A stretch of DNA of 64,000 nt from an uncultured Chitinophaga sp. (GCA_902168205.1 CABHOK010000002.1:496001-560000), one strand, 5' to 3'. Counted from the first letter of the stretch, positions 25,892 to 35,850 are shown. Translations and numbers: made by a program. Notes: a model not told the origin generated them from the sequence alone.

Positions 25892-27427
25892 ATGAAAAAC
25901 AACCTTAAAATTTTAGTAACGCGCGTCATTGCAGGGGCCGCGTTTGCCGGTATGCTTTACGCATGTTCCGATCAACTCGCAACGGATGATTCAAATCTGA
26001 AGGATGGATCACTAAGAAGTGCTGATGTTAGTTTGCTGGCTACTCCGGTTGGTCCGTCAACGGCTACGGAGTGTACCATTACTACCATTACAGCAAACAC
26101 TACCTGGTCACCATCTGGTAATCCTTATATACTATACGGAGATGTACGTGTTGCCAGTGGTGTAACACTTACGATTCAGGCGGGTACAGTAATTCGTGGT
26201 GACAAAGCTTCACGCGGAACACTGACTATATTACGCGGAGCAAGAATCATTGCGAATGGTACATCAACCAGTCCTATCGTATTTACTTCAAATCAACCTG
26301 CAGGATCACGCGCTTCAAAAGACTGGGGTGGCGTAAATATACTTGGATCGGCTCCAAACAACCAGGGCGCCAATGTTAATGCAGAAGGATATCCTTCATG
26401 CGTAACAGCACCACAGTACGGTGGTACAAACTGTGCTGACAACTCAGGGGTTCTCCGTTATGTTCGTATCGAGTACGGTGGAATTCCACAGGCAACTGTT
26501 CCGAACAGTGAGAAGAATGGTTTGACATTGTATAGTGTTGGTAGCGGAACAACAATCGATCACGTACAGGTTTCATTCGGTGGTGATGATGCATTCGAGT
26601 GGTTCGGAGGTTGTGTAAACGCCAAATACCTGATCTCGTATCGGAACCAGGATGATGACTTTGATACTGACTTCGGATACTCCGGTAAAGTTCAGTTCGG
26701 TATTGCCGTTCGCGATCCTGCTATCAATGACAATTCAGCTTCTAACGGTTTTGAATCTGACACAGATGCTGATGGTGTAAATGCTACTCGCACAACAGCA
26801 CGTTTCAGCAACTTTACATTGGTTGGTCCTTACGATCCTGCGTGTGCCCGTACCGTTGTGGACAATGCTTCACCAAACCCTCGCTTCCTCGATGGTCTGC
26901 ACCTGAGACGCAATACTGGTATAGATGTATATAACTCTATCATCACTGGCTGGAGAAATGCACAGGTATATGCTGAGCCAAGCTCAATCGTATCAGCTGC
27001 TTCCGGTGGTGTTGCTCTTTCTCACAACACGGCAGTGAAGCCTGCCAATGCATTGGTACCGGCTTCCGTTTGCTTCATCGAGCCTGCGGCTGCAAACAAC
27101 GTATGGACGATCAGCGCTACAAATATCTGTGCTGATGCTACAGCTTGCGCAAATGGTGGTGTTGGAAGTATGGTAACCAATAGCGGTCTTGGCACTGCTG
27201 CCTGGACACTGACCAACCCAAGTGTAAGACCTTCTACTGCTACCGTTGCTATCCAGACAAACGGAACAAATGCGAATGCACTTGACAGCTTCTTTACCGT
27301 GAATGAGACAACAACCGGAGCTACTACGTACTACCGCGGTGCCCGCAGATTTATTGATGACAACGGATGGGACTTCGGGGGATCATGGGTGAACTACGAT
27401 CCGCAAAATGCTCCTTATCCTAACTAG
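25892..27427 (+). CDS. Surface lipoprotein with right-handed beta-helix
   Basis: This 511-residue protein has a type II signal (Cys25 in MLYACSDQ). The body repeats short beta-helix-like rungs (GVTLTIQAGTVIRGDK, GTLTILRGARIIANGTS, SPIVFTSNQPAGS, DWGGVNILGSAPNN) and includes an acidic stretch (YRNQDDDFDTDFGYSGKV) that could bind metal. I know similar proteins in Bacteroidota only as hypothetical; no enzyme motif is evident. Codon use is smoother and ATA is rarer than in neighbouring genes, consistent with high expression. It is downstream of the STN receptor and is followed by a strong terminator, so it is probably co-expressed with the receptor. Confidence 0.7.
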   Translation: MKNNLKILVTRVIAGAAFAGMLYACSDQLATDDSNLKDGSLRSADVSLLATPVGPSTATECTITTITANTTWSPSGNPYILYGDVRVASGVTLTIQAGTVIRGDKASRGTLTILRGARIIANGTSTSPIVFTSNQPAGSRASKDWGGVNILGSAPNNQGANVNAEGYPSCVTAPQYGGTNCADNSGVLRYVRIEYGGIPQATVPNSEKNGLTLYSVGSGTTIDHVQVSFGGDDAFEWFGGCVNAKYLISYRNQDDDFDTDFGYSGKVQFGIAVRDPAINDNSASNGFESDTDADGVNATRTTARFSNFTLVGPYDPACARTVVDNASPNPRFLDGLHLRRNTGIDVYNSIITGWRNAQVYAEPSSIVSAASGGVALSHNTAVKPANALVPASVCFIEPAAANNVWTISATNICADATACANGGVGSMVTNSGLGTAAWTLTNPSVRPSTATVAIQTNGTNANALDSFFTVNETTTGATTYYRGARRFIDDNGWDFGGSWVNYDPQNAPYPN

Positions 27428-27468
27428 GCTATAGGTACATATATAGTATAACTGGACTGACATTCTTT

Positions 27469-27504
27469 CAACTTCCGGCCCCGTAAGGCGGGAGGTTGTT
27501 TTTT
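27469..27504 (+). terminator. Intrinsic terminator after the beta-helix lipoprotein
   Basis: CAACTTCCGGCC / GGCGGGAGGTTG forms a 12-bp stem with one mismatch and one wobble, loop CCGTAA, followed by six T. It lies 42 bp after the stop and 18 bp before the next ATG, so the TIG gene is expressed by read-through or from its own promoter. Confidence 0.8.
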
Positions 27505-27521
27505 CAAAAACATTTAACCTC

Positions 27522-30401
27522 ATGATGCTTCGAAAAAATCTTTACCCGTCCTTTTTTAAATTACCAGTTCGTGTGGCATTGGGATGCCTGGTATATATAG
27601 CATTGCTGTATACGGTCATTTCCTGTCAGGAAAAAGATGAGTTCGTGCCACTGAAAATTCATGCCATAGAACCATCGGAAGCGATCATTGGCGACACGAT
27701 CACCATCATCGGAGAGGGATTTAGTCCCGGGTACGAGTATAATGAAATATCGTTCCAGGGAGTAAGCGATCCCATTGCTCCGTTGAGTATATCCAACACC
27801 GGTCGCCTGTATGTGCGTGTACCGGACGGAGCAGCATCCGGAAGTATACATATTAATATACTGGATGAAGAAACTGCGGATAGCCCACCCGTTATCATTC
27901 ACGCTCCGGAGATCACTTCCATTACCCCTGACCATGCCTGGATCGGAGATACGGTTGTTATAAAGGGTAAAAATTTTCGAAGCGAGCGCGAGCATAATGC
28001 CGTAAAATTCAACCCGGCAACTAGTAATTTAACAGCTACCGTTATCAGCGCATCAGCAACTGAACTGAAGGCAATTGTACCTTCATCGGCCCGCACGGGT
28101 ACCATGAGTGTACTCGGTTATGCCGGAGTAACATTTACATTAAACCCGGGAGAGATTGCAGTGATAGAACCGCTGCAGGGTGTTGTAGGCGACACCATTT
28201 CACTAAAAGGTAAAGGACTGAGTACGAGCCCGGCCGCAACCATAGTGTTCACCGGGAACAATGCAGTCATCACTTCATTAGAGCAAGAAAGTACTCCACG
28301 CCACCTTCGCGTTATTGTTCCACCCGGAGCAACCGATGGTGTTGTGAAGCTTGTGTACAACAATGTGGACATAATATCACCCGGTATATTTAAAGTATAC
28401 CCGGTGATTAAAGATATATCTCCGCGCTCCGGTCTCGCAGGTTCCGTGATAAAAATCACAGGCCATAATTTCAGCACAGAAGCCGAAGAAAATGAAGTAA
28501 AATTCAATGGCACTACTGTACCGGTAACAGGCGTTTCCGAAACTACATTACAGGTAAAATTACCGTCCGGCATTTCATCGGGACCGGTAACCGTTACTGT
28601 AAATGGAAGAATAGCTACAGGACCATCCTTTACACTCGCGGCCGAAGGCACACCCGTTATTACCGAGCTTCAACCTGACCACGGACCGGTAAACAGCATT
28701 GTAGTTTTGAAAGGAGAAAATTTCAGCACAACCGCTTCGCAGAACGAAGTGAGGTTTGCAGGCAACGCAGTGGCTACTATACAATCGGCTTCTGCCAAAG
28801 AGTTGATTGTGCGCGTTCCGCCGGGAGCTGTGTCTGGTCCGGTTACCGTTACAAAGGAAGGAAAGACAGGCACAAGTCCGGACTATACAATTTCATCCAA
28901 ACCTGTGCCGGTAGTAATATCGCTTATCCCACTTTCCATTAAACGCGGTGCTATACTCACGATAAACGGAGCAAACTTTAAAACAGTAAAAGAGGATGTC
29001 AATATAGGATTCACCGGAGTCGGCACCTTTAATTATACTCCCTTAAGTGCTTCCGAAAATCAACTTACCGTGCAGGTGCCAAATGATATCAGTCCGGGGA
29101 ATTGGACGATCTATGTGGAGCAGGATGGTGAAAGCTCCAACAAGGATAAGACCGTTAAAGTAGAAGGACAACCTGTTATTGCTTCACTGGATCCGACACA
29201 GGGTATACCGGGCTCTGTTGTTACATTGACAGGTACTGATTTTGATCTTATTGAAAGTAATAACCAGGTAAAGTTTGGTAATACGGTAGCAACACTGGTA
29301 AATGCCGGAGATGTATTGCCGGATAAAGTATCGGTATATGTGCCCGACCTTGCTCCCGGCACCTATAGCATTACCTTAACGGCATTTGGGACAGCTTCTG
29401 CCGGAGTGTCATTCCAGGTAAAGCCCAAACCTGCCGTGGTTAGGAATGTATACTATATTTCGGCTGATGATATTGTTACCTCGCAGGCTCTTCTTATCAA
29501 GAAAGCAATATTTGATCCACCCTCTACACAAACTGTATATAAAAGTGTAAATGCCCCCATAATAGGAAGCATGCTGGTGGACCTGGCGGGAAGCAAGGTA
29601 TATCTTGAAGAGAACGGAGCCATTATCCGAAGCAATCTGAATAACACCGGCAAGGTTGAACTATATGATCTGAATGAAGCAGGAGGGACCTATATCGGTG
29701 ATTTGAGTCTTGATGCAGCCAACCAGAAATTATACTGGTCAGGTGCCGGAAGTCCAAATATATACAGCGGTAATACCGATGGATCGGGAACTCCGGAATT
29801 ATTGTACGATGGAACCGATGGACTGGAGATTGCATTGGGCGTTACGTATGTTCCCGAGGATGGAAAGCTATATATAGCAGATCAAAACTATACCAATGGA
29901 CATCGCATCTTACGCGCCAATGCAGATGGCTCCGGAACACCACAGGTATTATTTGATGGTGCGGATGGACTTGGCCTGGTACACGATGTAAAGATCGATG
30001 TTGCAGCCGGGAAAATATTTATTGAAGACATCGAAGAGTCTGCCTGGGCGTACAGGATACTCAGTGGCAACCTGGATGGCAGTGGTACACTCACGGTGCT
30101 CAAAGTATTAGGCTGGCCACAGGTTACCGGTATATCGCTGGATCCGCAGGAGAAGTATATATACTGGATGCAGGTCAATGAAGCTGATCCGCAGTTTGGA
30201 AGTATATACCGCGCGCAATACAATTTTGCTCCGATTCCCGGCACCGATCCGGCTTCCGCTGTACAAACCGTTTATTCGAATATCAAGTTGGCGGGTGTAA
30301 CAGGCTTTGTTGGTGGTATAGCGGTTGAAAATACATCAGGGGCGGCACAACGCGCATCCATACGGTTGCCATTGAAACTCCGTGCCACCAAACATAAATA
30401 A
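27522..30401 (+). CDS. Surface lipoprotein with seven IPT/TIG repeats and a C-terminal propeller-like domain
   Basis: This 959-residue lipoprotein (Cys35 in YTVISCQEKD) contains seven IPT/TIG immunoglobulin-like repeats, each opening with a phrase such as ITSITPDHAWIGDTVVIKG or VITELQPDHGPVNSIVVLKG. From about residue 640 the C-terminal part has YWTD-like rungs (LSLDAANQKLYWSGAG, DGKLYIADQNYTNGHRILRA, ISLDPQEKYIYWM), consistent with a beta-propeller. TIG repeats usually form extended stalks that present a binding domain, and such proteins often take SusE/F-like or adhesin roles in Bacteroidota. Function is not established; the cluster context suggests the same surface system as the receptor. 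Confidence 0.8.
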   Translation: MMLRKNLYPSFFKLPVRVALGCLVYIALLYTVISCQEKDEFVPLKIHAIEPSEAIIGDTITIIGEGFSPGYEYNEISFQGVSDPIAPLSISNTGRLYVRVPDGAASGSIHINILDEETADSPPVIIHAPEITSITPDHAWIGDTVVIKGKNFRSEREHNAVKFNPATSNLTATVISASATELKAIVPSSARTGTMSVLGYAGVTFTLNPGEIAVIEPLQGVVGDTISLKGKGLSTSPAATIVFTGNNAVITSLEQESTPRHLRVIVPPGATDGVVKLVYNNVDIISPGIFKVYPVIKDISPRSGLAGSVIKITGHNFSTEAEENEVKFNGTTVPVTGVSETTLQVKLPSGISSGPVTVTVNGRIATGPSFTLAAEGTPVITELQPDHGPVNSIVVLKGENFSTTASQNEVRFAGNAVATIQSASAKELIVRVPPGAVSGPVTVTKEGKTGTSPDYTISSKPVPVVISLIPLSIKRGAILTINGANFKTVKEDVNIGFTGVGTFNYTPLSASENQLTVQVPNDISPGNWTIYVEQDGESSNKDKTVKVEGQPVIASLDPTQGIPGSVVTLTGTDFDLIESNNQVKFGNTVATLVNAGDVLPDKVSVYVPDLAPGTYSITLTAFGTASAGVSFQVKPKPAVVRNVYYISADDIVTSQALLIKKAIFDPPSTQTVYKSVNAPIIGSMLVDLAGSKVYLEENGAIIRSNLNNTGKVELYDLNEAGGTYIGDLSLDAANQKLYWSGAGSPNIYSGNTDGSGTPELLYDGTDGLEIALGVTYVPEDGKLYIADQNYTNGHRILRANADGSGTPQVLFDGADGLGLVHDVKIDVAAGKIFIEDIEESAWAYRILSGNLDGSGTLTVLKVLGWPQVTGISLDPQEKYIYWMQVNEADPQFGSIYRAQYNFAPIPGTDPASAVQTVYSNIKLAGVTGFVGGIAVENTSGAAQRASIRLPLKLRATKHK

Positions 30402-30444
30402 TGTATATATGCCAGGCTATAGATTATAAACACCTTAAATCACA

Positions 30445-31953
30445 ATGAAAAACAAGAGATTTCTACAAACAAAACTTTCCAGACTAAATGCAGTGGTCTG
30501 GATGGTAGTACTTACCTTATTGGTACCCGCCCATAAAAGTATGGCGCAGGTAACGGCAAACGATTCAACCGCGCTGGTCGCCCTGTACAACGGTACGGCT
30601 GGAGCAAACTGGTTTTCGGCTACCAACTGGTTAACAGGTCCTGTAGGTACATGGCAGGGGGTAACCATTGCCAACAAACGCGTAACGGAGGTATATCTTC
30701 CATTTAATAACCTGTCGGGAGTGCTTCCTGACGAGGTTAAGAAACTTACCGAACTGAAATTTCTCGGCTTGCCCGGTAATCAGCTTTCCGGAGCAATCCC
30801 TTCATCCCTCAGCAACTTAAAGAAGCTCACAGCATTGGATCTGTCCGAGAATAAATTTACCGGCAGCATTCCTGCATCGCTTACCTTGTTAACGAAACTT
30901 ACAAGCCTGAATCTTTCACGCAATACACTCTCCGGCAAAATACCGGCTACGATCGGACTGCTGTATAAACTGACTTACCTGAATCTTGCGCAAAACGGCC
31001 TTACTGGAAATATACCGGTAAGTATAGCACTGATGGCCGATTTGAAAGATCTTTTCCTTGAGAATAATCAACTCTCCGGAAATATTCCTTCTGTAATTGG
31101 TTTCCTCGAAAAAGCAGAGCAGGTATATCTGTATGGTAACAAGTTGTGTGGATCTATTCCGTCCTCCATCGGTTCAATGGATAGCCTGGTATACTTTAAC
31201 GTATCAAGCAACCAATTGACAGGTGCTGTACCTTCATCGGTAGCATCGCTTATCAGACTATATCTCTTTAATATTGAAAGCAACCAGATCGAAGATCTTC
31301 CGAATCTTTCCGGTGTATCTTCACTGTTCCAGTTAATCGTAGGCAATAACCGCCTTACGTTTGCAGATCTGGAACCGAACATTACCAAAATGCTTCCGGG
31401 AAGTTATGCTCCACAAGACAGCGTTGGTACGAACAAGACGGTAACCGTTTGTGAAGGTGATTCACTCGTGCTTTCTGCTGATGTGCTGGAGTCATCACCA
31501 AATAATACTTTTGTTTGGTTCAAGACCGACTACTCCTATATCTCCGATGCATCATCCAGCCCTGTATTAGTACTGCCGAACGCAACAGCAGCCGATGCAG
31601 GTATATATTCTGCCGAAATAACCAATAGCCATGTTCCGGACCTATATCTGTATAGAAAAGCAGTTTTTGTGACGGTAAATACATGTCCCGAGACAGAAGC
31701 CACTGCACGCAACGGAGCTACCAAAGTATTTCCGGCACCATTCGAGTATGAAGCTACAGTAGAGGTAACAACAGCGAAAGATGAAAATCTGACGCTCGTT
31801 CTGATCGACAAAAGTGGACAGGTAGTAACACAGCTTGCAAACCTGAAGACCAATGAAAGAATTTCCATTGGAGCAAGCCTTCCGCGTGGATTGTATTATC
31901 TGAAGTCGCAACATGGAGGAAGAAACGAAGTAGTGCGCATCATAAAAAAATAA
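30445..31953 (+). CDS. Secreted plant-type leucine-rich-repeat protein with type IX sorting domain
   Basis: After a signal peptide (ending HKSMAQ), an N-terminal cap (ALVALYNGTAGANWFSATNW) leads to about eight 24-residue repeats of the plant receptor type (LTSLNLSRNTLSGKIPATIG) plus two irregular ones. An Ig-like domain follows (CEGDSLVLSADVLESSPNNTFVWFK in parts, ADAGIYSAEITN). The last about 80 residues form a type A type-IX-secretion C-terminal domain (KVFPAPFEYEATVEV, ISIGASLPRGLYYLKSQ, EVVRIIKK), so the protein should be exported to or beyond the cell surface. The role is probably binding or adhesion. Confidence 0.88.
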   Translation: MKNKRFLQTKLSRLNAVVWMVVLTLLVPAHKSMAQVTANDSTALVALYNGTAGANWFSATNWLTGPVGTWQGVTIANKRVTEVYLPFNNLSGVLPDEVKKLTELKFLGLPGNQLSGAIPSSLSNLKKLTALDLSENKFTGSIPASLTLLTKLTSLNLSRNTLSGKIPATIGLLYKLTYLNLAQNGLTGNIPVSIALMADLKDLFLENNQLSGNIPSVIGFLEKAEQVYLYGNKLCGSIPSSIGSMDSLVYFNVSSNQLTGAVPSSVASLIRLYLFNIESNQIEDLPNLSGVSSLFQLIVGNNRLTFADLEPNITKMLPGSYAPQDSVGTNKTVTVCEGDSLVLSADVLESSPNNTFVWFKTDYSYISDASSSPVLVLPNATAADAGIYSAEITNSHVPDLYLYRKAVFVTVNTCPETEATARNGATKVFPAPFEYEATVEVTTAKDENLTLVLIDKSGQVVTQLANLKTNERISIGASLPRGLYYLKSQHGGRNEVVRIIKK

Positions 31954-31971
31954 ATTAACCTAAGCCTGGCT

Positions 31972-32008
31972 GGAAGGGTGTTGTTACATCGCACCCTTCC
32001 TTCTTTTT
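31972..32008 (+). terminator. Intrinsic terminator after the LRR gene
   Basis: A perfect 9-bp stem GGAAGGGTG / CACCCTTCC with an 11-nt loop is followed by TTCTTTTT, 18 bp after the LRR stop. It ends the sigma/FecR/receptor/surface-protein region. Confidence 0.8.
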
Positions 32009-32031
32009 AGGGCTTTCTAAACAATTGAATT

Positions 32032-32973
32032 ATGAGAGTAGCAGGTTTGTGTTTTATATACGTAGTCATGTTCTTCGTGGCCGGTTGTTCTGATAGAAAA
32101 GAGCAACGGGAATATATATCGATTCCGGGTACACTTATAAAGATTATACCACCGGAAGAATTTACCCTTGCACCCGACATGGGTGGTTTCAAACATAACC
32201 GGCTTACAGCGTCCATTATGGTTCAGGAAAGTCCAAAGGATTTTAAGACCGTTTCGGATAGCTATACGGATTCAACTCTGATACGGCAGGGCGGTGAACT
32301 GTTAACCAGTTTTCCCATTGCGGTGGATAGTACGGAAGCGATGATGTATAAAACCTTCCGCGTATCACAAGGATTGAACTTTGTGCAGTGGTCGCTCGTC
32401 ATGCAAATGGAAGATCATGTTGTTACCGTGATCAGTTCATACCTGAAACAAAACGACAGAGAGTTGTCTGGGAGAGTAAAGGAAGCACTTATGACAACGC
32501 GTATTGATCGGAATGCAGATCATAAAAAAAGTTTATTATCTTTTATAATTGAAGGCGAGCCATTAAAACAGGCGAAGTTGTTGCAGGGACCTTCGATTAT
32601 GTTTACCGGGAATGGTGAGTGGAATGATCAATCTATATTTCAACTTTCTTTTTTTGCAGGTCCATCGCTGGAGAATGCCATGGTAGAACGCAGTCCGGAT
32701 TTTGTTATGGGACAACTCCGGAATATATGTGCTGATTGCAAGGTTGAGAAGGGCGGCCTAAAGGAGATATCAATTGATAGTCTGGATGGCTATGAGATCG
32801 TTTCGTACCGGATAGATTCTGCTACCCATACACAAAGACTAAAATACCAGGTTGTGTTATTTGAAGATACGCGTTATTATTTACTGGCAGGCACTGCGAG
32901 CGAACATCACGAAGAGAATCTTTCTGCCTTCCGGACGATAGCGCACACGTTTAGGCGTAAGCGTTCGGTGTAG
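32032..32973 (+). CDS. Lipoprotein of unknown function
   Basis: This 313-residue protein has a lipobox Cys19 (FFVAGCSDRKE). The body appears to be two similar alpha/beta halves (LIKIIPPEEFTLAPDMGGF ... FVQWSLVMQMEDHVVTVISSYL, then FQLSFFAGPSLENAMVE ... YQVVLFEDTRYYLLAGTA), each ending in strands that assess a value and a helix (AFRTIAHTFR). I do not recognise a family. It begins 24 bp after the LRR terminator and is convergent with the ABC permease. Confidence 0.7.
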   Translation: MRVAGLCFIYVVMFFVAGCSDRKEQREYISIPGTLIKIIPPEEFTLAPDMGGFKHNRLTASIMVQESPKDFKTVSDSYTDSTLIRQGGELLTSFPIAVDSTEAMMYKTFRVSQGLNFVQWSLVMQMEDHVVTVISSYLKQNDRELSGRVKEALMTTRIDRNADHKKSLLSFIIEGEPLKQAKLLQGPSIMFTGNGEWNDQSIFQLSFFAGPSLENAMVERSPDFVMGQLRNICADCKVEKGGLKEISIDSLDGYEIVSYRIDSATHTQRLKYQVVLFEDTRYYLLAGTASEHHEENLSAFRTIAHTFRRKRSV

Positions 32974-32986
32974 CGATTTTTTTAGT

Positions 32987-33136
32987 CCGCAGAGGTCACG
33001 GATTTACGCAGATAGACCACAGAAAATATTTAAATAGCATCAGGATACTTGAGCTACTGATGTACTTTGTATATATAGTATACAAGTACATGAGTACTTT
33101 TGTATTTATGCTGCGTAAATCTGCGCCTTCTGCGGG
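32987..33136. repeat. Nested inverted-repeat element between convergent genes
   Basis: The arm at 32987-33013 (CCGCAGAGG...GATTTACGCAGAT) pairs with the arm at 33108-33136 (ATGCTGCGTAAATC...TTCTGCGGG) with only a few mismatches over about 27 bp. In the centre, 33061-33090 forms a second hairpin (TGTACTT-T-GTATA / TATAC-AAGTACA). It fills the gap between two gene ends. The arm wording (CGCAGATTTACGCAG) resembles the dispersed intergenic repeats I know from Bacteroidota genomes, so it may be a REP/MITE-like element that also works as a bidirectional terminator. Confidence 0.6.
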
Positions 33137-33154
33137 CTAATGCATTTTGGCTAT

Positions 33155-35539
33155 CTATTCATCCTTGAGAACTTTCACCGGGTTGATGCGCGCAGCCTTC
33201 CACGATTGAAATCCGATGAAGCAGAACGCTATCAGCCACGCGGCTACTCCTGATAATATGATGAGTATAAAATCCACTTCTGTTTTATAGGCAAAGCGTT
33301 GCAGCCAATGACTCATACCATAATATATACCCGGTACAGCTATAATAAAGGCTATGGCAATGGGTATCGAGAACCCCCGTGTCAGCATAAACAGGATCTG
33401 CAATATAGAAGCGCCCAATACTTTGCGAATGCCGATTTCTTTTGAGCGTCTGTTTACCACGAAAGAAGATAGTCCCATAAGTCCCAGGCACGCAATCACT
33501 ACAGCCATGAAAGAAAATACTTCGAATAGCAAAAGAAATTTTTCTTCCTGCTCGTATGTTCTGGCAAACTCGTCATCGATAAAATGATATTCAAAAGGAC
33601 GGTCCTGTGTCAAGCCTTCCCACTTTTGTTTAAGCGCTGCGAGTGTTGCTGATAAATTCTGCGGAGATACTTTCAGCAACAGGTTATCGGAGCAGGCACG
33701 TGCAGGAGCAGGCACCGGGAAATAGGCTATAGGTTCTACTTTCTGATGCAGCGAGTAATGATGTATATCGTTTACAACACCAATAACTCTTCCGCGGGTG
33801 TTGCCTATGGTTACTTCTTTTCCGGTAGCTTCCGTTACACCTAACATCTTACGTGCTGTCTCATTGATGATAAATGCCGAAGAGTCATCTGTACCATACT
33901 GTTGAGAGAAGTTTCTTCCTTCGACAAAGGATGCTCTTAGCAAGTTGAAGTATTCGAAGTCAACGGATACAATGAAGATTGTACCACCATCTTTCTCGGT
34001 ACGTTCATCCCAGCGTATATCCCAGGCGTTGTTCATAGCAGCCGGAAAACTTTCACCGGTAGCAGAAGCTCCCGTTACTCCCGGAGTTGCCGCCATGAGA
34101 TCGCGTATGGTAAGTACTTTCTTCTGTAACTCACGATCGTCAACCGGAATCGTGATCAGTTGATCGGTAACTACGCCCAGGTCTGCTTGCTTCAGATAAC
34201 GGACCTGTTTGTTAATGATCAATGTACTGGCAATAAGCGCGATGGAGATGGTAAACTGAAATACCACCAATGCCTGACGCGAAGAGAAGCCGGAACCGGT
34301 AGGAGTAACTTTTGTTTTAAGGGCTTCCAGCGGTTTGAAAGCCGATAGAAATGTAGCCGGATATAGTCCTGCGAAAATACAGATCAGCGTAATAGCGGAT
34401 AGAAATATAGCTGGCAAAGCCACTGCTGAAAACAGGATAGAAGTATCGGGTATATAATTACTGGCGAGTGGCTGTAAAGCTGAAACAGCAGCAAATGAAA
34501 TGACCAATACAATAACAGATGTAAGAAGAGCTTCCACCATAAACTGTGTAAACAGCTGCTTCCGGAATGCACCGAGTGCCTTGCGTACACCGATCTCTTT
34601 TTTACGAAGTTCAGCCCGCGCAGTGGATATATTAACAAAGTTTACACATGCGAGCAGAAATATAAATCCACCGATAGCGGTAAATATATATACGTTGGTT
34701 ATTCTGTCAGTAAGGTTTTTACCCACGTGCCCGGAGTATAAATGCAATTTGGGTAGCGGTTGAAATTCCAGTTCCTGATGGGAAAATCCTTTACCGGCAT
34801 ATTTTTCCAGGAAAGACGAAGCCTTTTTCTCCATATTGGGTACGGCATCTACATCGTTCACCAGGGCATACGTTGTAACCCAGCTTAGGTTCCAGAAGTT
34901 TTCGAACTGCGGGTATACCTGCATGGCTGTATGCATAGGTGCCAGAAACGTAAATTGAATGGAGGAATTGGTGGGTATATCTTTTACAACCCCGGTAACT
35001 GTAAAAGTAAATTTACGATCACCGTCATATATTTTCAGTTCAACAGTTTTGCCAATGGGATCAGCATCTTCAAAATATTTCTTCGCCATGGTCTCGGTCA
35101 TCACCACGCTATAGGGATCTTTTAAGACGGTAGCGCGATCACCTTTTACAAGATCAAAGCTGAACACGTTGAAGAACGAAGAGTCAGCCCAGTAAAATCC
35201 ATCCTCATAGAAGTAAGAATCCTTATCAGCACGAATAGAAACATTATCCTGTCCCAAGCGAACAATCTGTTGAATGGCTGAATATTCATTCTTCAATGAA
35301 GTTCCTAAAGGATAGGAAGTTGATAACGCTGCCCGATCTGTTTCCGGGAAGGTAAGGTTGACGCGAAATATATTCGCCTTTTGGAGATGAAATTCATCGG
35401 CCTGCAACTCAGACCACACAAACAGGGAAATAAAAATACAACACGTGATACCGGTGGCAAGACCTGCTATATTGATAATGGATGAGAACGGATGACGGAG
35501 AAGATTTCTCCAGGCGCTTTTCAGGTTCGTAAATAACAT
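33155..35539 (-). CDS. ABC transporter permease, MacB/FtsX type
   Basis: About 794 residues with the usual Bacteroidota layout: an N-terminal membrane helix (FSSIINIAGLATGITCCIFISLFVW in parts), a MacB-type periplasmic domain, three membrane segments with an FtsX domain (ELRKKEIGVRKALGAFRKQLF), a second periplasmic domain and a second FtsX domain with three segments (NRRSKEIGIRKVLGASILQILFML in parts). Relatives work with a separate ATPase in peptide, lipid or antibiotic efflux or mechanotransmission. No ATPase gene is adjacent, so the partner lies elsewhere. The frame opens at 35593, but the ATG at 35539 gives the family start MLFTNLKSAWRNLLRH. Confidence 0.92.
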   Translation of the reverse strand: MLFTNLKSAWRNLLRHPFSSIINIAGLATGITCCIFISLFVWSELQADEFHLQKANIFRVNLTFPETDRAALSTSYPLGTSLKNEYSAIQQIVRLGQDNVSIRADKDSYFYEDGFYWADSSFFNVFSFDLVKGDRATVLKDPYSVVMTETMAKKYFEDADPIGKTVELKIYDGDRKFTFTVTGVVKDIPTNSSIQFTFLAPMHTAMQVYPQFENFWNLSWVTTYALVNDVDAVPNMEKKASSFLEKYAGKGFSHQELEFQPLPKLHLYSGHVGKNLTDRITNVYIFTAIGGFIFLLACVNFVNISTARAELRKKEIGVRKALGAFRKQLFTQFMVEALLTSVIVLVISFAAVSALQPLASNYIPDTSILFSAVALPAIFLSAITLICIFAGLYPATFLSAFKPLEALKTKVTPTGSGFSSRQALVVFQFTISIALIASTLIINKQVRYLKQADLGVVTDQLITIPVDDRELQKKVLTIRDLMAATPGVTGASATGESFPAAMNNAWDIRWDERTEKDGGTIFIVSVDFEYFNLLRASFVEGRNFSQQYGTDDSSAFIINETARKMLGVTEATGKEVTIGNTRGRVIGVVNDIHHYSLHQKVEPIAYFPVPAPARACSDNLLLKVSPQNLSATLAALKQKWEGLTQDRPFEYHFIDDEFARTYEQEEKFLLLFEVFSFMAVVIACLGLMGLSSFVVNRRSKEIGIRKVLGASILQILFMLTRGFSIPIAIAFIIAVPGIYYGMSHWLQRFAYKTEVDFILIILSGVAAWLIAFCFIGFQSWKAARINPVKVLKDE

Positions 35540-35745
35540 AGGCTTAGTCTGTAATCGGGCTACTATCCACCTCGAAGGCCAAATCAATGCCAAACCGAAA
35601 ATATAGGTTTACGTGTTGTTTTGATAGCAGGACTTGTGCGATAACGAATAATTATGTTCGCCAGCGGAACGTGTAGGGTAAATGGTTAGCCTTCCATAAA
35701 TACTGTATCATAAATTCTACACCCGGAATAAAACTAAGGAAAAGT

Positions 35746-35762
35746 CTGATTTTTAAAATCAG
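35746..35762. promoter_or_regulatory. Palindrome CTGATTTT-T-AAAATCAG in the divergent spacer
   Basis: A perfect 8-bp dyad around one T lies between the divergent ABC permease and the receiver-PAS gene, about 105 bp before the latter's ATG. It could be an operator for either gene. The rest of 35540-35850 shows no clear promoter match. Confidence 0.35.
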
Positions 35763-35850
35763 GACAGCCCTGATGGATTGAAGCAGTGCGGGGTTGATCT
35801 TTGTGGCAGAAATGCGATAAATGCCTTGCTTACTTTACCCGCAGTAACGC

